Below, piece by piece: positions 1-7,736 of a stretch of 48,229 nucleotides of DNA. The notes under the pieces are model-generated. The model made no database searches. It was not told the origin of the DNA and worked only from the letters and a program-made list of their open reading frames with translations. The position numbers and the translations under genes were made by a program. Source of the DNA: Acidobacteriota bacterium (GTDB lineage: Bacteria > Acidobacteriota > Terriglobia > Bryobacterales > Bryobacteraceae); contig JAEZIJ010000230.1 of the NCBI GenBank assembly GCA_023436715.1, forward strand, positions 1 through 48,229. Reading direction: 5' to 3'. How positions within the stretch are numbered: the stretch's first letter is position 1; the number at the start of each line of letters is the position of its first letter.

Positions 1-52
1 GCCACCGGGCGGGGGCCGGGCAGGCCCGGCCCCTACAGGATGCGTCTTGTAG

Positions 53-72
53 GGGCGACGCATGCGTCGCCC
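53..72. repeat. Perfect 20-bp palindrome (dispersed-repeat type)
   Basis: The half site GGGCGACGCA is followed directly by its exact complement TGCGTCGCCC. The short palindrome flanked by GC-rich direct and inverted repeats resembles a dispersed intergenic repeat. It could form a cruciform or hairpin. It lies 26 nt before the TTTCAACGGAGTGC tag. Confidence 0.7.
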
Positions 73-98
73 GTGGGCGGCTCCCGGGTAACGCAGAC

Positions 99-112
99 TT
101 TCAACGGAGTGC
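99..112 (+). repeat. Dispersed tag TTTCAACGGAGTGC, copy 1
   Basis: This 14-mer is identical to 39035-39048, and its first ten bases recur at 31470-31479. All three copies are on the plus strand and each follows a GC-rich palindromic element by 26-42 nt. It probably marks the end of a family of intergenic repeat elements. Confidence 0.6.
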
Positions 113-216
113 TAACTAGGGGTGGGATACTTCCCCGGTATGTGTGGGATATTCGGCCTCCGATCTCCGGATTTCCGGGCGATTCTCGGGTGCTCGTCAG
201 CGCCGGGATCACACGA

Positions 217-240
217 TGTTGCACTACACGCAACAAATAT
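217..240. repeat. Candidate prophage left end
   Basis: The sequence begins TGTTGCACT and continues to an AAATAT motif at 235-240. Read inward, the right end begins TGCTGCACT and reaches AAATAT four bases further in. Mu-family transposases bind repeated ~22-bp sites just inside such termini. The leftward TM2 gene stops 67 bp inside. The end is inferred, because no target duplication supports it. Confidence 0.5.
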
Positions 241-283
241 CCGCGCGTACGGTAGGACCGTGGCGGCCGCTCAGGAGCTGCCT

Positions 284-1063
284 CTATCCTCCATGGTGGT
301 CCCGTGTGAATCCTCCCTTCCATAGACCGTCCCGCCCGTCTGCCGTTTTGACGCGAATACTCATAGTTGCGGCCCGGTCCGCAAGAAAGTCCATATGGTC
401 TCCGTTGGACGTCCGAAACTCCCCCATCGGAATTCGCAAGGAGCTGCCAGCCCGGATGCGCGTTGCCGAGTAATAAAATGCGTTCTCTCGGTAGAGTGTC
501 GGCATGCACTCCAACCGTACGTCGGTCCAGTCAAACGAGTCTGCATTCCGGATGCGAACCATCGTGCCAGCTATTGATACCGCAGCCTGGAGCGAGTTTT
601 GTTCGACGGACGGCGGCTTCACAGGTTCCGGGTTGGGCTTCTGTTTTCCCCCGGTGGACAATTGCGAGATCAGCACCCCTGCGACCATAAGGACGCCAAC
701 TCCGATCGCTATATCCCGGCCGCTGAGCCAAGGCGCGTCGTTTCCGGAAGGCGAGCCGCCAGCGCGAACCGTGCTTCCAGAAGCCGCGCAAAAGATACAC
801 GCGATATGCAGCACCACGCCCGGCGCGATCAGCATCGCATAGCCAATCACGACGCACACGAGCCACAACAGGCCACGGCCGATATGGCCGCGATACATCT
901 GGCCGGCACCAGGTATCACCAAACTCAGTAACGCGGCAACACCAGGGCGGAACGACTGTTCCGGCACAGATCCGCGCCGCCGCGCCTCCAATTGCTGCCG
1001 AATCTCGGCCCGCGCTACCTCCTCGTCATAAATGCGCTGTCTATCCTCTTCACTCAGTGACAT
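284..1063 (-). CDS. TM2-domain membrane protein, probable lysogenic-conversion gene
   Basis: A 259-residue protein. Residues 1-30 are charged and probably helical. Residues ~40-95 form a TM2-like pair of membrane helices with the typical PGAGQMYRGH turn. A further helix lies near residues 115-135, and the C-terminal ~120 residues are polar and probably extracytoplasmic. It starts 12 bp downstream of the repressor gene on the same strand, so it should be expressed in the lysogen. That position is typical of morons such as superinfection-exclusion or surface-altering proteins. Function is unknown; exclusion is inference. An alternative is a neutral acquired host gene. Confidence 0.75.
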   Translation of the reverse strand: MSLSEEDRQRIYDEEVARAEIRQQLEARRRGSVPEQSFRPGVAALLSLVIPGAGQMYRGHIGRGLLWLVCVVIGYAMLIAPGVVLHIACIFCAASGSTVRAGGSPSGNDAPWLSGRDIAIGVGVLMVAGVLISQLSTGGKQKPNPEPVKPPSVEQNSLQAAVSIAGTMVRIRNADSFDWTDVRLECMPTLYRENAFYYSATRIRAGSSLRIPMGEFRTSNGDHMDFLADRAATMSIRVKTADGRDGLWKGGFTRDHHGG

Positions 1064-1075
1064 CAGGACACTCCT

Positions 1076-1618
1076 TCAGGAGTTATTCTTGGGACCCTTG
1101 CGCTTTCGCGCCTGGTTCGACAACTCGACTTCGAGGTACCCTGCCGCGTGGCGGAATTCCTCATGCAACTCGGGGTCCCCGTGATGGCGAATCCACAATC
1201 TGAGAATATCCACCAGAGAGCGATCCACCTCCCCGATTTCTTTTACGATCAGCGTCGCGGCCTCGGCGAACTCGACCAACGCGCCACGCCACGGCAACTT
1301 CCGAGGCCTGTCTTTTTCAGCACGCTTCGCATCCTGGTAGATCTCGAAATCCTTCAGGGCGTCAGCCAGATCCTCCCTGCTCCATCCTGCACGCATGTCT
1401 TCATCGACGCCGAGTGCTTCCAGGATCGGCGCCTTTTCCTCATCGGTATCGGCGAGTTGGAAGAGGAGGATCAACATGCTGCGGCTTGGCCTCAGCTTGT
1501 CGGCCTCGTACATGCTAATCGTGCTATGCCGGCAGCCCAGGCGGGCGCCGAACTGTTGCATCGTTTCTCTGCGCCGATGCCTGATCTTCCGAATTGCGCT
1601 AGCGAGCAGACTGGACAC
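1076..1618 (-). CDS. XRE-family repressor (putative prophage repressor)
   Basis: A 180-residue protein read from a GTG start preceded closely by a G-rich ribosome-binding stretch. Residues ~8-65 form an XRE/lambda-type helix-turn-helix (RETMQQFGARLGCRHSTISM). The C-terminal half is charged and helical and has no recognisable S24 autoprotease motif, so derepression may not depend on RecA. It faces the Cro-like gene across a 60-bp operator region and is followed on its own strand by the TM2 gene. It is the expected lysogeny repressor of the element. Confidence 0.8.
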   Translation of the reverse strand: MSSLLASAIRKIRHRRRETMQQFGARLGCRHSTISMYEADKLRPSRSMLILLFQLADTDEEKAPILEALGVDEDMRAGWSREDLADALKDFEIYQDAKRAEKDRPRKLPWRGALVEFAEAATLIVKEIGEVDRSLVDILRLWIRHHGDPELHEEFRHAAGYLEVELSNQARKRKGPKNNS

Positions 1619-1637
1619 TACCCCCCTTAAAATGTCA

Positions 1638-1666
1638 TTGACAAACAGTCAGTGACTGACAATAAT
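1638..1666 (+). promoter_or_regulatory. Early promoter with operator in the spacer
   Basis: The -35 box TTGACA (1638-1643), a 17-bp spacer and the -10 box AATAAT (1661-1666) form a near-consensus sigma-70 promoter firing right into the early operon. The spacer holds a 13-bp palindrome, GTCAGTGACTGAC (1648-1660), the likely operator for the XRE repressor and/or the Cro-like protein. Transcription should begin near 1673, only about 8 nt before the ATG at 1681. Confidence 0.75.
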
Positions 1667-1680
1667 GTTATTTGCAAACA

Positions 1681-1902
1681 ATGTCTAGCAAGCCTGGAGC
1701 ATACCAAAAGAAACAGGTTCGCATCTGGTTCATCCAGAACGACCTGAGCTACCGCAAGCTCGCAATCCTTATCGAGGTCTCGCCGGCGTACTTGCACCAG
1801 GTGGTGACCGGCGTCCGGCGGGTGACTCCGAAACTACGTGAGCGACTCGCCAAAGAGGGCTTCCCAGTCGAACTAATCGAGGAGGCTCCGAAGGCCGCAT
1901 GA
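1681..1902 (+). CDS. Cro-like small HTH protein
   Basis: A 73-residue protein. Residues ~10-60 form a helix-turn-helix (YRKLAILIEVSPAYLHQVVT). It is the first gene of the rightward early operon and faces the repressor, so a Cro-type or Ner-type role is likely. An upstream in-frame TTG at 1672 is possible, but the promoter would then give an almost leaderless message. No clear ribosome-binding site precedes either start. Its stop overlaps the next start (ATGA). Confidence 0.75.
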   Translation: MSSKPGAYQKKQVRIWFIQNDLSYRKLAILIEVSPAYLHQVVTGVRRVTPKLRERLAKEGFPVELIEEAPKAA

Positions 1903-2507
1903 ACCCCGCTCGCCCTCGCAAAAGAGATTCCGGTGCTGTTCTCATTTTTCCATTCACTCGTGAGGGCAATATGACACCATCCGTTTCCAAGCATGCGCCT
2001 GGCCGGGCCACAACGTCTACGGAAAACCGGCCAACAGTTTTTCACGACGCTCCGCTACGGCATGAACTGTACCGGACGTTGTATGAATCCGACCTCTCAG
2101 CCGAAGAGGTGGCCTGGCGTCTCCAGATTTCGCCGAGCTACCTTCGCCGCGCCGTGCTCACAACCGAGTCCGGAGTGCGGTTCCCAGCGGATCTGCTGAC
2201 CACGCTAATGCGAGCGTGCGCCGACTACCGGGCCTTGGCGCTGATCGCCGGAGAGTGCGACCACATCGCCGTTCCGTTGCCGAAGATCCGGCGTGCGAAG
2301 AACAACCCAACCGAAACCGTGAACGAAATGGCGGCCGGCTTTCATGCGCTGATGGCCGACTTGATGGCGTTCTTCGCGCGTCCTGACGCGTCCAGTGCAG
2401 CGGGTATTCGCGAACGCCTCCGCAGCCACATGAGTGCGATGGCGGCGATTGAGCGTGCGCTCCGTAGCTACCGGCAGATGGAGCTGCCACTGGAGGCTTC
2501 AGCGTAA
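1899..2507 (+). CDS. Phage regulatory protein, CII/CP76-like
   Basis: A 202-residue protein. Residues ~50-130 match the general form of phage CP76/CII-like regulators: a short helix-turn-helix (SAEEVAWRLQISPSYLRRAV) followed by a conserved-looking block on handling of late or early blocks (FPADLLTTLMRACADYRAL). The C-terminal ~70 residues are helical. It overlaps the Cro-like gene by ATGA and the next gene by one base. An internal ATG at 1971 is an alternative start. The role is presumably transcriptional control of early genes. Confidence 0.65.
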   Translation: MNPARPRKRDSGAVLIFPFTREGNMTPSVSKHAPGRATTSTENRPTVFHDAPLRHELYRTLYESDLSAEEVAWRLQISPSYLRRAVLTTESGVRFPADLLTTLMRACADYRALALIAGECDHIAVPLPKIRRAKNNPTETVNEMAAGFHALMADLMAFFARPDASSAAGIRERLRSHMSAMAAIERALRSYRQMELPLEASA

Positions 2508-2734
2508 TGCAGGCCGTAGAAAAGGCGCTCTTCGTCGTCGAGAAGACTCACGCCATCGGCCGCATGGACGGACAGGTCCTGGCCAAGATGCCCGGCTGGG
2601 ATCGCGTCCAGGCGTGCCGCTATTTGAATTTCCTGGCCCGTGCCGGCTGGCTTGAAAAGGTCAGCAGCACGGGTCGTCCCATTTACGTGCTTGGGCCGAA
2701 GGTGCTCGCCCTGGCTCCGGATCTCCGCATATGA
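2507..2734 (+). CDS. Small winged-helix-like protein
   Basis: A 75-residue protein whose helices and the segment RPIYVLGPKVLAL suggest a small winged-helix fold (helix, helix, recognition helix, wing). Start and stop overlap the neighbouring genes (TAATG upstream, ATGA downstream), so it is translated within the early operon. Specific function not recognised. Confidence 0.6.
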   Translation: MQAVEKALFVVEKTHAIGRMDGQVLAKMPGWDRVQACRYLNFLARAGWLEKVSSTGRPIYVLGPKVLALAPDLRI

Positions 2735-3909
2735 GCAAGCTCACCAATTGCCAGATCCAGTCCATGATCGACCGGCTCGAATCGACTATCCGGAATGCCG
2801 AGCCGAAAGGTCTATCCGGAACCGCCACGAGGGCGCGGAAAAAGCTGGCCGAGTACCAGGCGGAACTGCAGACCCGATTGCAGGCGGAAAAGGTGCCATC
2901 CGAGTCACAGAAAAACGTGCAAGTTGCACGGTCGGAGTTTGCTAATAACCTTTGTTTGCAACAACACCAATTTCAAAAACGTGCAGATCTGCACGTTTTC
3001 AGGGAGAACGACATGCAGCAAAAGAAGGACGTGCTCGCCGTTGTGGGCGACCAACTGGAGGTTGATCACCAAGAGGCGATGGATGTCTCAGCGTGGGTCG
3101 GACGCCAACAGGTATTCGCCATGATCGCCAACAAGTGCTCAGCCGCCCAGGCCCAGATTTTGAAACGGCTGAAAGACACGTCGGCGCACAAGGCGTTCGG
3201 GCTTACACGCGAAGAATTCTGCACGCAACATCTCGGGATAAACCGGTCTACTGCCGACCGGATCATCGCCAATCTGGAAGAATTCGGCACCGCGTACTTC
3301 ACGCTGTCGAATATCATGCGCATCTCGCCGGCGACGTACCGATTGCTGGCCCCGGCCGTCGATGGCAACGAGCTGATCTTTGGAGACGATCGGATTCCCA
3401 TCACCAAGGCGAACACTGACCGCATACTCGAAGCCGTGAACGCGGCTCGCGATGAGGCTGAGCAGGCGAAGAAGCAACTGTCCAACGCGAAGTCAGACCT
3501 GAAGAAGGCGCGGGACGAGCGGGACAACGCGAAAAAGGCCGTCGAGAAAACGCGCAAGGAGTTCGCCGACTTCCGCTACGAGGTCGATCATCGGGCCGAG
3601 ATCGCTTGGGAGCATGCAGACGAGGATCAGCGGTTCTTAATCAAACTGGAGATCGAACGCGACTTCATCTTGCAGCGGCTGCGCTCGTTCGCCGATTGCC
3701 GCGAACTCAGCCAGGCAAACCAGGATCGGCTCGTTGCGTTTTGCGAAGCGACGTGGGCGGAAGTCCACCAGGTCTGTGAGAAGATCCGGGGCACCTACGG
3801 TGTTGGCCTGCTACAACCCAACCCTGCCAGTTCGGTCGAGGTCGATGAACTCACTCCGAACAAACGCAGCCTCGTTGAAGAGTACGAAGAGAAGCACCCG
3901 CTCAATTAA
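2731..3909 (+). CDS. KfrA-like DNA-binding coiled-coil protein with a possible internal start at 3013
   Basis: A 392-residue frame. Residues 1-60 are helical and charged, and ~65-95 cross two palindromic DNA sites. Residues ~125-215 contain a helix-turn-helix region (FCTQHLGINRSTADRIIANL). Residues ~230-290 are a strong coiled coil rich in K/E/R/A, followed by a helical tail. The design (DNA-binding domain plus long coil) resembles KfrA-type plasmid/phage proteins that bind their own promoter. An in-frame ATG at 3013 has a good GGGAG site six bases upstream and would give a 298-residue protein starting right after the palindromes. A long and a short form may both exist. The true role is unknown. 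Confidence 0.65.
   Translation: MSKLTNCQIQSMIDRLESTIRNAEPKGLSGTATRARKKLAEYQAELQTRLQAEKVPSESQKNVQVARSEFANNLCLQQHQFQKRADLHVFRENDMQQKKDVLAVVGDQLEVDHQEAMDVSAWVGRQQVFAMIANKCSAAQAQILKRLKDTSAHKAFGLTREEFCTQHLGINRSTADRIIANLEEFGTAYFTLSNIMRISPATYRLLAPAVDGNELIFGDDRIPITKANTDRILEAVNAARDEAEQAKKQLSNAKSDLKKARDERDNAKKAVEKTRKEFADFRYEVDHRAEIAWEHADEDQRFLIKLEIERDFILQRLRSFADCRELSQANQDRLVAFCEATWAEVHQVCEKIRGTYGVGLLQPNPASSVEVDELTPNKRSLVEEYEEKHPLN
2911..2999. promoter_or_regulatory. Pair of palindromic operator-like sites inside the KfrA-like gene
   Basis: Site 1 is a 15-bp palindrome, CGTGCAAGTTGCACG (2916-2930). Site 2 is a perfect 24-bp palindrome (2976-2999) with half site AAAACGTGCAGA. Both are preceded by the same 11-mer, AAAAACGTGCA (2911-2921 and 2975-2985). 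The offset is 64 bp, close to six helical turns. The DNA between them is unusually AT-rich for this region. An internal ATG with a good ribosome-binding site follows 14 bp after site 2. Confidence 0.75.
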
Positions 3910-3911
3910 CC

Positions 3912-5594
3912 ATGACCGCCGCGATCCCTCCAACATTCGCTGAACAGGCCGGCATTCTCCGGGAGATGCGCGGGCGCGAGCGTGCGCAACGGCGCCGCCA
4001 GTTGGAGGAGTTGTTCCAGGTCTCCAGTTCCACGATGACCCGCTGGCTGCACGCGCTTTCCATTGTGTCGCACGAGCGGAGCGACAAGGGGAAGCGCGTG
4101 AGCGGAGTCAAAGAGGAGCACCTGCAAACGGTCTTTGCGATTCAATACTCCTCTTACAAGAAGACGCAGGGTCCGATCATGCCGGCCGCCGATGCTATCG
4201 AGATCGCCGAGCGCAACGGCAGGATTCCTGCCGGCATTCTCAGCGCCAGCAGTTACAACGCGTGGCTGCGAGCCAGCGGGATCGCCAGGGATGAGGTCGA
4301 TACTCCCGAGCCGCACAGGGACCTTGTCAGCCTCGGACCTCAGCACGTCCATCAGGCCGATTGGTCTTTGGCCATCAACTGGAAGATCAAGAACAACCAG
4401 GCCGTCTACGACGAACTGGTCTACAAGAACAAGCTGCCAAAGGAAGGCGAACCGCGGCTGTGGCGCCTGGTTGTCACCGATCACACGTCGGGAACGATCT
4501 TCGCCTGGTACACCGCGGCGGCCGGCGAAGACGTAACGATCCTCATCGAAGGTCTGTGGCGGGCCTGGACAGAAAAAATGTACCAGGGCGAGTCGATCCA
4601 GCACCTGTATCCGTTCCGCGGAGTTCCGCGGATACTGATGCTCGACCGCGGTCCTGGCACGAAGTCGCAGGTTACGCAGAACTTTCTTGGCCACCTCGGC
4701 GTGAAGCTGAACATCTGCGAAGGCGCGCGCAGCAAGGGGCAGGTCGAGGGCGCGCACTGGTGGTGGGAACAGCGCTTCGAATCGCGCTTCCGGCTCGACC
4801 CGGTCGTCGACATCGCTCGGCTAAACGACGACGCGGTCGCGTTCGCGGCGAAGCTGTGCAAGGAAGAGGTCCACTCCCGAACGAAGGCCACGCGCACCGC
4901 GCACTGGGAGTTCCATCTCAACCGCAGTTTTGAGACGCAATTGCGTGTTCCGAACTGCGATTTTGCGGAGGCAAAACGTTTCGCCGTGAGTCCGTCGAAG
5001 ATTGCGACCGTTGGGGGATCGGGCATCATCCAGTTCCGCGGCCAGCGTTACCGCGTGCCGCAGGCTCTTCTTTACGAGCGCAAGGTGAGTGTCGCGTTCA
5101 GCCCCTTCGAGTTCCCGAGCGTGTACGTGCGTTCAGCAGAGGACCAGAATGCTCCCCAGTTCCTGTGCCAGCCGCTCGCGTTCAACGAGCACGGGTTCCC
5201 CGAGGACGGCGTCGTTATCGGCAGCGAGTTCAAAGCGCATAAAGACAGTGTTCGCGCGCAGGCGGTGAAGGAAGCGGATCGCGCGGTGAAAGCCTATGCC
5301 GCGGGCGGGGAAAGGTTCGTGACGCGCGGGTACCACCTGGAAGGCCTGCAGCCATCCGGCATCAAGAGCCGCGAGAGGGAGATCGAGGTCTCGACGGACC
5401 GCCCGGTCTACAACAAGTTCCAGGCGCGCGAGATCGTCCACCAGGCGATAGGCGGGCGGACATTCTCACCGGCGGAGGTACGTTACCTTGCGCGATTCTC
5501 CGACCAGGTCACGCAAGAAGAAATCGATGTCGCGGTAGCCGCTATCCAACGCGGTCTGACCGCGGAAGTTGTGTCCATTCCAATTGGAGGGTAA
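3912..5594 (+). CDS. MuA-type DDE transposase
   Basis: A 560-residue protein. An N-terminal helical DNA-binding part (~1-130) is followed by an RNase-H-like rve core with the acidic triad D150 (HQADWS), D245 (LMLDRGPG) and E279 (KGQVEGAHWWWE). A beta-barrel and helical C-terminal region extends to ~560, as in MuA. It catalyses strand transfer during phage integration and replicative transposition, working with the ATPase encoded next. MuA is 663 residues; this version is about 100 shorter, mainly at the N-terminus. It begins 2 bp after the upstream stop and ends just before the MuB-type start. The gene appears intact. Confidence 0.93.
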   Translation: MTAAIPPTFAEQAGILREMRGRERAQRRRQLEELFQVSSSTMTRWLHALSIVSHERSDKGKRVSGVKEEHLQTVFAIQYSSYKKTQGPIMPAADAIEIAERNGRIPAGILSASSYNAWLRASGIARDEVDTPEPHRDLVSLGPQHVHQADWSLAINWKIKNNQAVYDELVYKNKLPKEGEPRLWRLVVTDHTSGTIFAWYTAAAGEDVTILIEGLWRAWTEKMYQGESIQHLYPFRGVPRILMLDRGPGTKSQVTQNFLGHLGVKLNICEGARSKGQVEGAHWWWEQRFESRFRLDPVVDIARLNDDAVAFAAKLCKEEVHSRTKATRTAHWEFHLNRSFETQLRVPNCDFAEAKRFAVSPSKIATVGGSGIIQFRGQRYRVPQALLYERKVSVAFSPFEFPSVYVRSAEDQNAPQFLCQPLAFNEHGFPEDGVVIGSEFKAHKDSVRAQAVKEADRAVKAYAAGGERFVTRGYHLEGLQPSGIKSREREIEVSTDRPVYNKFQAREIVHQAIGGRTFSPAEVRYLARFSDQVTQEEIDVAVAAIQRGLTAEVVSIPIGG

Positions 5595-6983
5595 GTGAAA
5601 CGCAGCTTTAAGAACGGGGCCATCCTCGAAATTCTCGACGTCGTCGAGCCGCGAGCGATGAGGCTGGCTCCGCAGAAATCCGGGCCGCCTCTCAACGATC
5701 TCGATCTGATGCTTCGCTACACCGTCGTCGGTTTGGTCGGGCTTGTTCGGGAGATGGCCGAAGAAATAGATCGGCTCGAAGGTGAGGCTCAGCAAATGAC
5801 GCTCAAACTCGCATTACAGCAAGCCGGGCTGACTTATCGGCCATTCGCGAAGAGACTGGGGATCCACGCCACAGCGCTAACGCGAATTGTGAACTACGGC
5901 GAGTACCCGGTACGCATCGGCAAAAAGGAGTGCATCCGCCGGATGTCGGCGGTGCTCGCAGAACACCGCATCGACACGACGGAGATCGACTGGCCAGCGG
6001 ATGGAGTACACCCGAATTACGCGGCCGGAGTCGAGCGCCGGTCCGCCCGGTGCGGTGCATCCGTAACGAAGCACGAAATTCCTATTGAAGTCCAAGAAAT
6101 GGAGGCAATCGAACTCATGCAGCTTGATCGCAGCGTGCTGCAACTTTTCGGCCTGCGCACGAATCCGTTCCTCAACGATGTCGAGGCGGACGAAGACGTC
6201 TTCTCCTACAAGGGGCACGACCAGGTCGCAACCGCAATCAAAGACGCCATCGACCAGCGCGGATTTCTCGCAGTGGCCGCTCCGAGCGGCGCGGGGAAGA
6301 CGACGATCTGGGACGGCATCGAAGCCGAGTATGGGCGCCGCGACGATTGTGTCATCTGCAAGCCGCAGTTGAAACAGCGCGAGAATCTTTCGCCCGAGCA
6401 TCTCGTACGCGCGCTCATCCATGGCCTGCTCGGCGAGGACTGCCGTATAGCCTGCGACGGCGAAGCGCGCGGCAGGCAACTCTCGAACGCACTTCGCGGC
6501 ATCCGCACTGGCACCGTGGACAAGAAGGCCGTGCTCTACATCGACGATGCGCACTTCTGTAATGCGCGCGTTCTTCGCCAGCTCAAGACGTTCTTTGAGG
6601 AAAAGATCGGTAGGTTTCGGTTGTTGGCGATCATCCTTGTCGGCCTGCCCGAGCTGAAGCACAAGCTCGCTTCCTTCCCGGAGATCGGAAACCGCATCCG
6701 CCTGGTCGAGGTTCCCCAGGTGCCAGTGCGCGAGTACCTGGAGTTCAAGCTGCGCCGTGTCGGGTCGTCGATCGACAAGCTGTTCGACACCCAGGGATGG
6801 GAAGCCTTCCAGGATCGCTTCCGCGCCCCGCGGCGGCCCGCGATGGGCTATCCGCTGATCATCAACGCGTCGTGCATCCAGGCGATGGTGAAGCTGGCTC
6901 AAAACGGTGCGCAGCCGGGCGAGCGGATCACGCGCGAGATCGTCGATATGCTGCCGGGCGGCATGCAGAGGAGGGTCGCGTAA
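5595..6983 (+). CDS. MuB-type AAA+ ATPase, transposition target selector
   Basis: A 462-residue protein starting at GTG directly after the transposase stop, behind a GGAGGG site. Residues ~65-110 hold an HTH (YRPFAKRLGIHATALTRIV), as in MuB. An AAA+ domain follows with Walker A AAPSGAGKTT (228-237) and Walker B VLYIDDAH (~314-321). MuB is 312 residues; the extra length lies mainly in the N-terminal ~65 residues and the linker. It should bind target DNA, activate MuA and enforce target immunity. Confidence 0.9.
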   Translation: MKRSFKNGAILEILDVVEPRAMRLAPQKSGPPLNDLDLMLRYTVVGLVGLVREMAEEIDRLEGEAQQMTLKLALQQAGLTYRPFAKRLGIHATALTRIVNYGEYPVRIGKKECIRRMSAVLAEHRIDTTEIDWPADGVHPNYAAGVERRSARCGASVTKHEIPIEVQEMEAIELMQLDRSVLQLFGLRTNPFLNDVEADEDVFSYKGHDQVATAIKDAIDQRGFLAVAAPSGAGKTTIWDGIEAEYGRRDDCVICKPQLKQRENLSPEHLVRALIHGLLGEDCRIACDGEARGRQLSNALRGIRTGTVDKKAVLYIDDAHFCNARVLRQLKTFFEEKIGRFRLLAIILVGLPELKHKLASFPEIGNRIRLVEVPQVPVREYLEFKLRRVGSSIDKLFDTQGWEAFQDRFRAPRRPAMGYPLIINASCIQAMVKLAQNGAQPGERITREIVDMLPGGMQRRVA

Positions 6984-7183
6984 TGGTGAATGCGATTCTC
7001 CTCACGCTGGTGCTGCTGGCGTTGGCCTTCTGTCTCGCGTTGTGGCTGTCACCCAAGGCGCTCAATTACTACGGCGAGCGCATGCTCGCGCGAGCCGCTG
7101 CCCTGGAGGCTTCACGCATGACCTACCAACGCGTCATGCTCGCGCGCCTCGGCATGAGGAAGGCTGCTGGAGGCGGCGTATGA
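6983..7183 (+). CDS. Small single-pass membrane protein
   Basis: A 66-residue protein with one hydrophobic helix at ~4-24 and a basic C-terminal tail. It overlaps the preceding stop (TAATG) and the next start (ATGA), so it belongs to the early operon. Function not recognised. Confidence 0.6.
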   Translation: MVNAILLTLVLLALAFCLALWLSPKALNYYGERMLARAAALEASRMTYQRVMLARLGMRKAAGGGV

Positions 7184-7455
7184 ATATCGGCGAAGCCGCG
7201 GCAGTCAATGTGGTTCTGTCGGCGTTAATCGGGCAGAAGCAGACGCTCGACCTACTTGGCTTTCGTGTCCCGGGCACCCTGATAGAGCATTCCGTGATGT
7301 TGGCCGACAGGGCACACAAAGTACTGATGGCTGGTCTCACTGGTGAACAGGTCAAGCGCGCAATGGAAGGGCGGGAGGATTTGGGACAGGTGCTCGATCA
7401 AGCGTTTGGCCGCGCATGCTCCGGAAACGAGACGGAAGGCAGGAGGCCAGCGTGA
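7180..7455 (+). CDS. Small early phage protein of unknown function
   Basis: A 91-residue, mostly helical protein. No domain recognised. Its start overlaps the previous stop (ATGA), and its stop overlaps the next start at 7455. Confidence 0.6.
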   Translation: MNIGEAAAVNVVLSALIGQKQTLDLLGFRVPGTLIEHSVMLADRAHKVLMAGLTGEQVKRAMEGREDLGQVLDQAFGRACSGNETEGRRPA

Positions 7456-7706
7456 TGACTCTCGACGACCGAATCGCCTATTGGAGAGGGCGGGCGAAGC
7501 TTGCGAAGCGCTTTGGCCTGGAAAAGGAGGCGGCCGGCGCAGCCCTCATGGCGGACGTGCTGAGCGGCGCACAGAAGGCGCAGAAGAAGGCCGATGACCA
7601 AGCCGACCGAATTCACGCCGCGATGCCGGAGGAACTGTACGGCCGGCGCAGACCACCGATAACGAGCGGCTCCAGGCGGAGGTTCACGAAGAATTTCAGC
7701 GGTTGA
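7455..7706 (+). CDS. Small helical early protein, probably frameshifted at its 3' end
   Basis: An 83-residue charged helical protein (a GTG at 7452 is an alternative start). The sequence reads well until about codon 66 (MPEELYGRR) and then turns into an arginine/serine/proline-rich tail. The frame one base back continues with a charged helical stretch ending VHEEFQRLM...EGHVA, with its stop at 7745-7747. That stop would overlap the Gam start, as almost every neighbour here does. A single-base indel near 7640-7670, or recoding, is likely. Function unknown. Confidence 0.5.
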   Translation: MTLDDRIAYWRGRAKLAKRFGLEKEAAGAALMADVLSGAQKAQKKADDQADRIHAAMPEELYGRRRPPITSGSRRRFTKNFSG

Positions 7707-7736
7707 TGGCTATGCAGGAAGAGGAGAAAGAAGGTC

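Larger units (their letters stand above)
1..216. other. Chromosomal flank left of the prophage, no gene seen
   Basis: No convincing reading frame is visible. Short ORFs here are arginine/proline-rich products of GC-rich repeat DNA. The stretch holds a perfect 20-bp palindrome (53-72) and a 14-nt tag (99-112) that recurs at 39035-39048. It ends where the candidate prophage terminus begins. Confidence 0.6.

Noticed and set aside
107..116. GAGTGCTAAC near the left edge as a CIRCE heat-shock operator
   Set aside because: Only one half site is present, with no TTAGCACTC partner nine bases away and no chaperone gene.
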